Shown here piece after piece: positions 63,118 through 64,000 of a stretch of 64,000 bases of DNA. The DNA lies in NCBI GenBank assembly GCA_964410665.1, contig CAYPIE010000018.1, positions 22,078 through 86,077 on the forward strand. The letters run 5' to 3'. The notes beneath the pieces were generated by a model that saw nothing but the letters and a program-made list of their open reading frames with translations, had not been told where the DNA came from and did not search any database. Made by a program: the position numbers and the translations under genes. This stretch comes from CAYPIE01 sp964410665 (lineage in GTDB: Bacteria > Planctomycetota > Planctomycetia > Gemmatales > Gemmataceae). Every line of letters begins with the position of its first letter. Positions within the stretch are counted from its first letter, which is position 1.

Positions 63118-63153
63118 GAATGAGCCATAATGCCTTGTCGGCAAGACTCATTC
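63118..63153 (+). ncRNA. Hairpin in the rRNA leader
   Basis: GAATGAG (63118-63124) pairs with CTCATTC (63147-63153), with an inner stem TGCC/GGCA (63131-63134 and 63140-63143). It may help fold or process the precursor rRNA. Confidence 0.45.
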
Positions 63154-63254
63154 TCAGCCCTTATTATCAGGACTTTGAGTGGTTTGCCGAGCAAGGCGAC
63201 CAAGAGCAAAGCTCTTTGAATGAAAAGTGCGCTCGCAAGAGCAAACAATAATTC

Positions 63255-64000
63255 ATTTTGAAGGGTTTGATCCTGGCTCAGAACGAACGTTGGCGGCGTG
63301 GATTAGGCATGCAAGTCGAACGAATCCCTGGCTTCGGCCGGGGGGAAGTGGCGAAAGGGGCAGTAAGGCATGGACAACCTCCCCTAGGGTTGGGTATAGC
63401 CGGCCTAACGGCCGGGTAATCCCCGATAGCCTCGTAGCACTGCATGGTGCAGCGAGTAAAGCTCCGGTGCCCTGGGAAGGGTCCATGTAGCATTAGCTTG
63501 TTGGTGAGGTAACGGCTCACCAAGGCCAAGATGCTTAGCAGGTGTGAGAGCACGACCTGCGCCACTGGCACTGAGACACTGGCCAGACTCCTACGGGAGG
63601 CTGCAGTCGAGAATCTTCGGCAATGGGCGAAAGCCTGACCGAGCGACGCCGCGTGTGCGACGAAGGCCTTCGGGTTGTAAAGCACTGTCGAGGGGGAGAA
63701 AAACTGATCTATCCCTGGAGGAAGCACGGGCTAAGTTCGTGCCAGCAGCCGCGGTAAGACGAACCGTGCGAACGTTGTTCGGAATCACTGGGTTTAAAGG
63801 GCGCGTAGGCGGACTGTCAAGTCCAAGTTGAAATCCCCCAGCTCAACTGGGGAACAGGCCTGGATACTGACAGTCTCGAGGGAGGCAGGGGCGTGTGGAA
63901 CGCTTGGTGGAGCGGTGAAATGTGTTGATATCAAGCGGAACTCCGGTGGCGAAGGCGACACGCTGGACCTCTTCTGACGCTGAGGCGCGAAAGCTAGGGT
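63255..64000 (+). rRNA. rrs: 16S ribosomal RNA, 5' part
   Basis: About the first 750 nt of 16S rRNA, cut by the right edge. The universal landmarks are present: GTTTGATCCTGGCTCAG near the 5' end, ACTCCTACGGGAGGC at about 63589, GTGCCAGCAGCCGCGGTAA at about 63739, and ends near the 690-700 region. The AACGAACGTTGGCGGCGTGG start and overall layout are consistent with a planctomycete. The exact 5' end is estimated by alignment to the E. coli start in memory. Confidence 0.97.

Larger units (their letters stand above)
62747..63254. other. 508-nt region: purQ upstream, rRNA promoter and leader
   Basis: Holds no convincing protein gene. It contains the strong promoter at 62919-62948, boxA-like elements and a hairpin described separately, and ends at the 5' end of the 16S rRNA. 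The purQ promoter should be at its left side but is not distinct. Confidence 0.5.

Noticed and set aside
1..64000. CRISPR array, tRNA genes, prophage or transposase genes
   Set aside because: I looked for regularly spaced repeats, cloverleaf sequences and integrase/transposase motifs and found none; short tRNAs could still be missed by eye.

Overview
The window is a planctomycete chromosome segment, most likely from the Gemmata lineage. Several things point there: the 5' half of a 16S rRNA gene at the right edge; DUF1549/DUF1553, DUF1592, DUF1552 and DUF1559 proteins; a BBP7-type outer-membrane barrel; two TIGR02996 ('repeat-companion') proteins typical of Gemmata; and an ECF sigma factor with a long C-terminal extension. 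It is a draft scaffold, with a 10-base N gap at 25815-25824 that sits inside a 19-bp inverted repeat.

Left part (1-14.5 kb): a leftward pair of membrane-anchored proteins (1-724, partial, and 770-5689) appear to carry caspase-like folds whose catalytic His and Cys positions are lost; the larger one also has a VWA domain. Facing away from them is a rightward type VI-secretion-type cargo island: VgrG with a 10-unit repeat spike, a small VgrG-associated protein, a DUF2169 adaptor, a thiolase-fold protein without a visible nucleophile, a PAAR-like DUF4150 protein with a putative nuclease tail, a propeller-like protein that could be the immunity factor, and a TIGR02270 HEAT-repeat protein. No sheath, baseplate or TssM-type membrane-complex genes are in the window.

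Middle (14.5-37 kb): cell-envelope proteins (two outer-membrane barrels, a secreted HEAT-repeat protein, a Cys-rich secreted protein), a MazG-like enzyme, an envelope protein overlapping an ABC ATPase, galE, a DUF1549/DUF1553 cytochrome-like protein, a nucleotidyltransferase-HD fusion, a polytopic membrane protein, small secreted proteins, and a multi-PAS hybrid histidine kinase.

Right part (37-64 kb): a divergent TolC / RND efflux set; a DUF1559 pseudopilin-like protein; a DUF1592 + DUF1552 pair; a MarR regulator divergent from a membrane-anchored PQQ-type propeller with a perfect palindromic operator between them; an ECF sigma-TM-coiled-coil fusion flanked by two paralogous TIGR02996 genes; a cytochrome c-WD40 / DUF1549-DUF1553 operon; an acyl-ACP-desaturase-like di-iron protein; a short unknown gene; purQ; and the promoter, leader and first ~750 nt of a 16S rRNA gene.

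Functional names rest on recognition of motifs and family patterns by eye; no database search was run.
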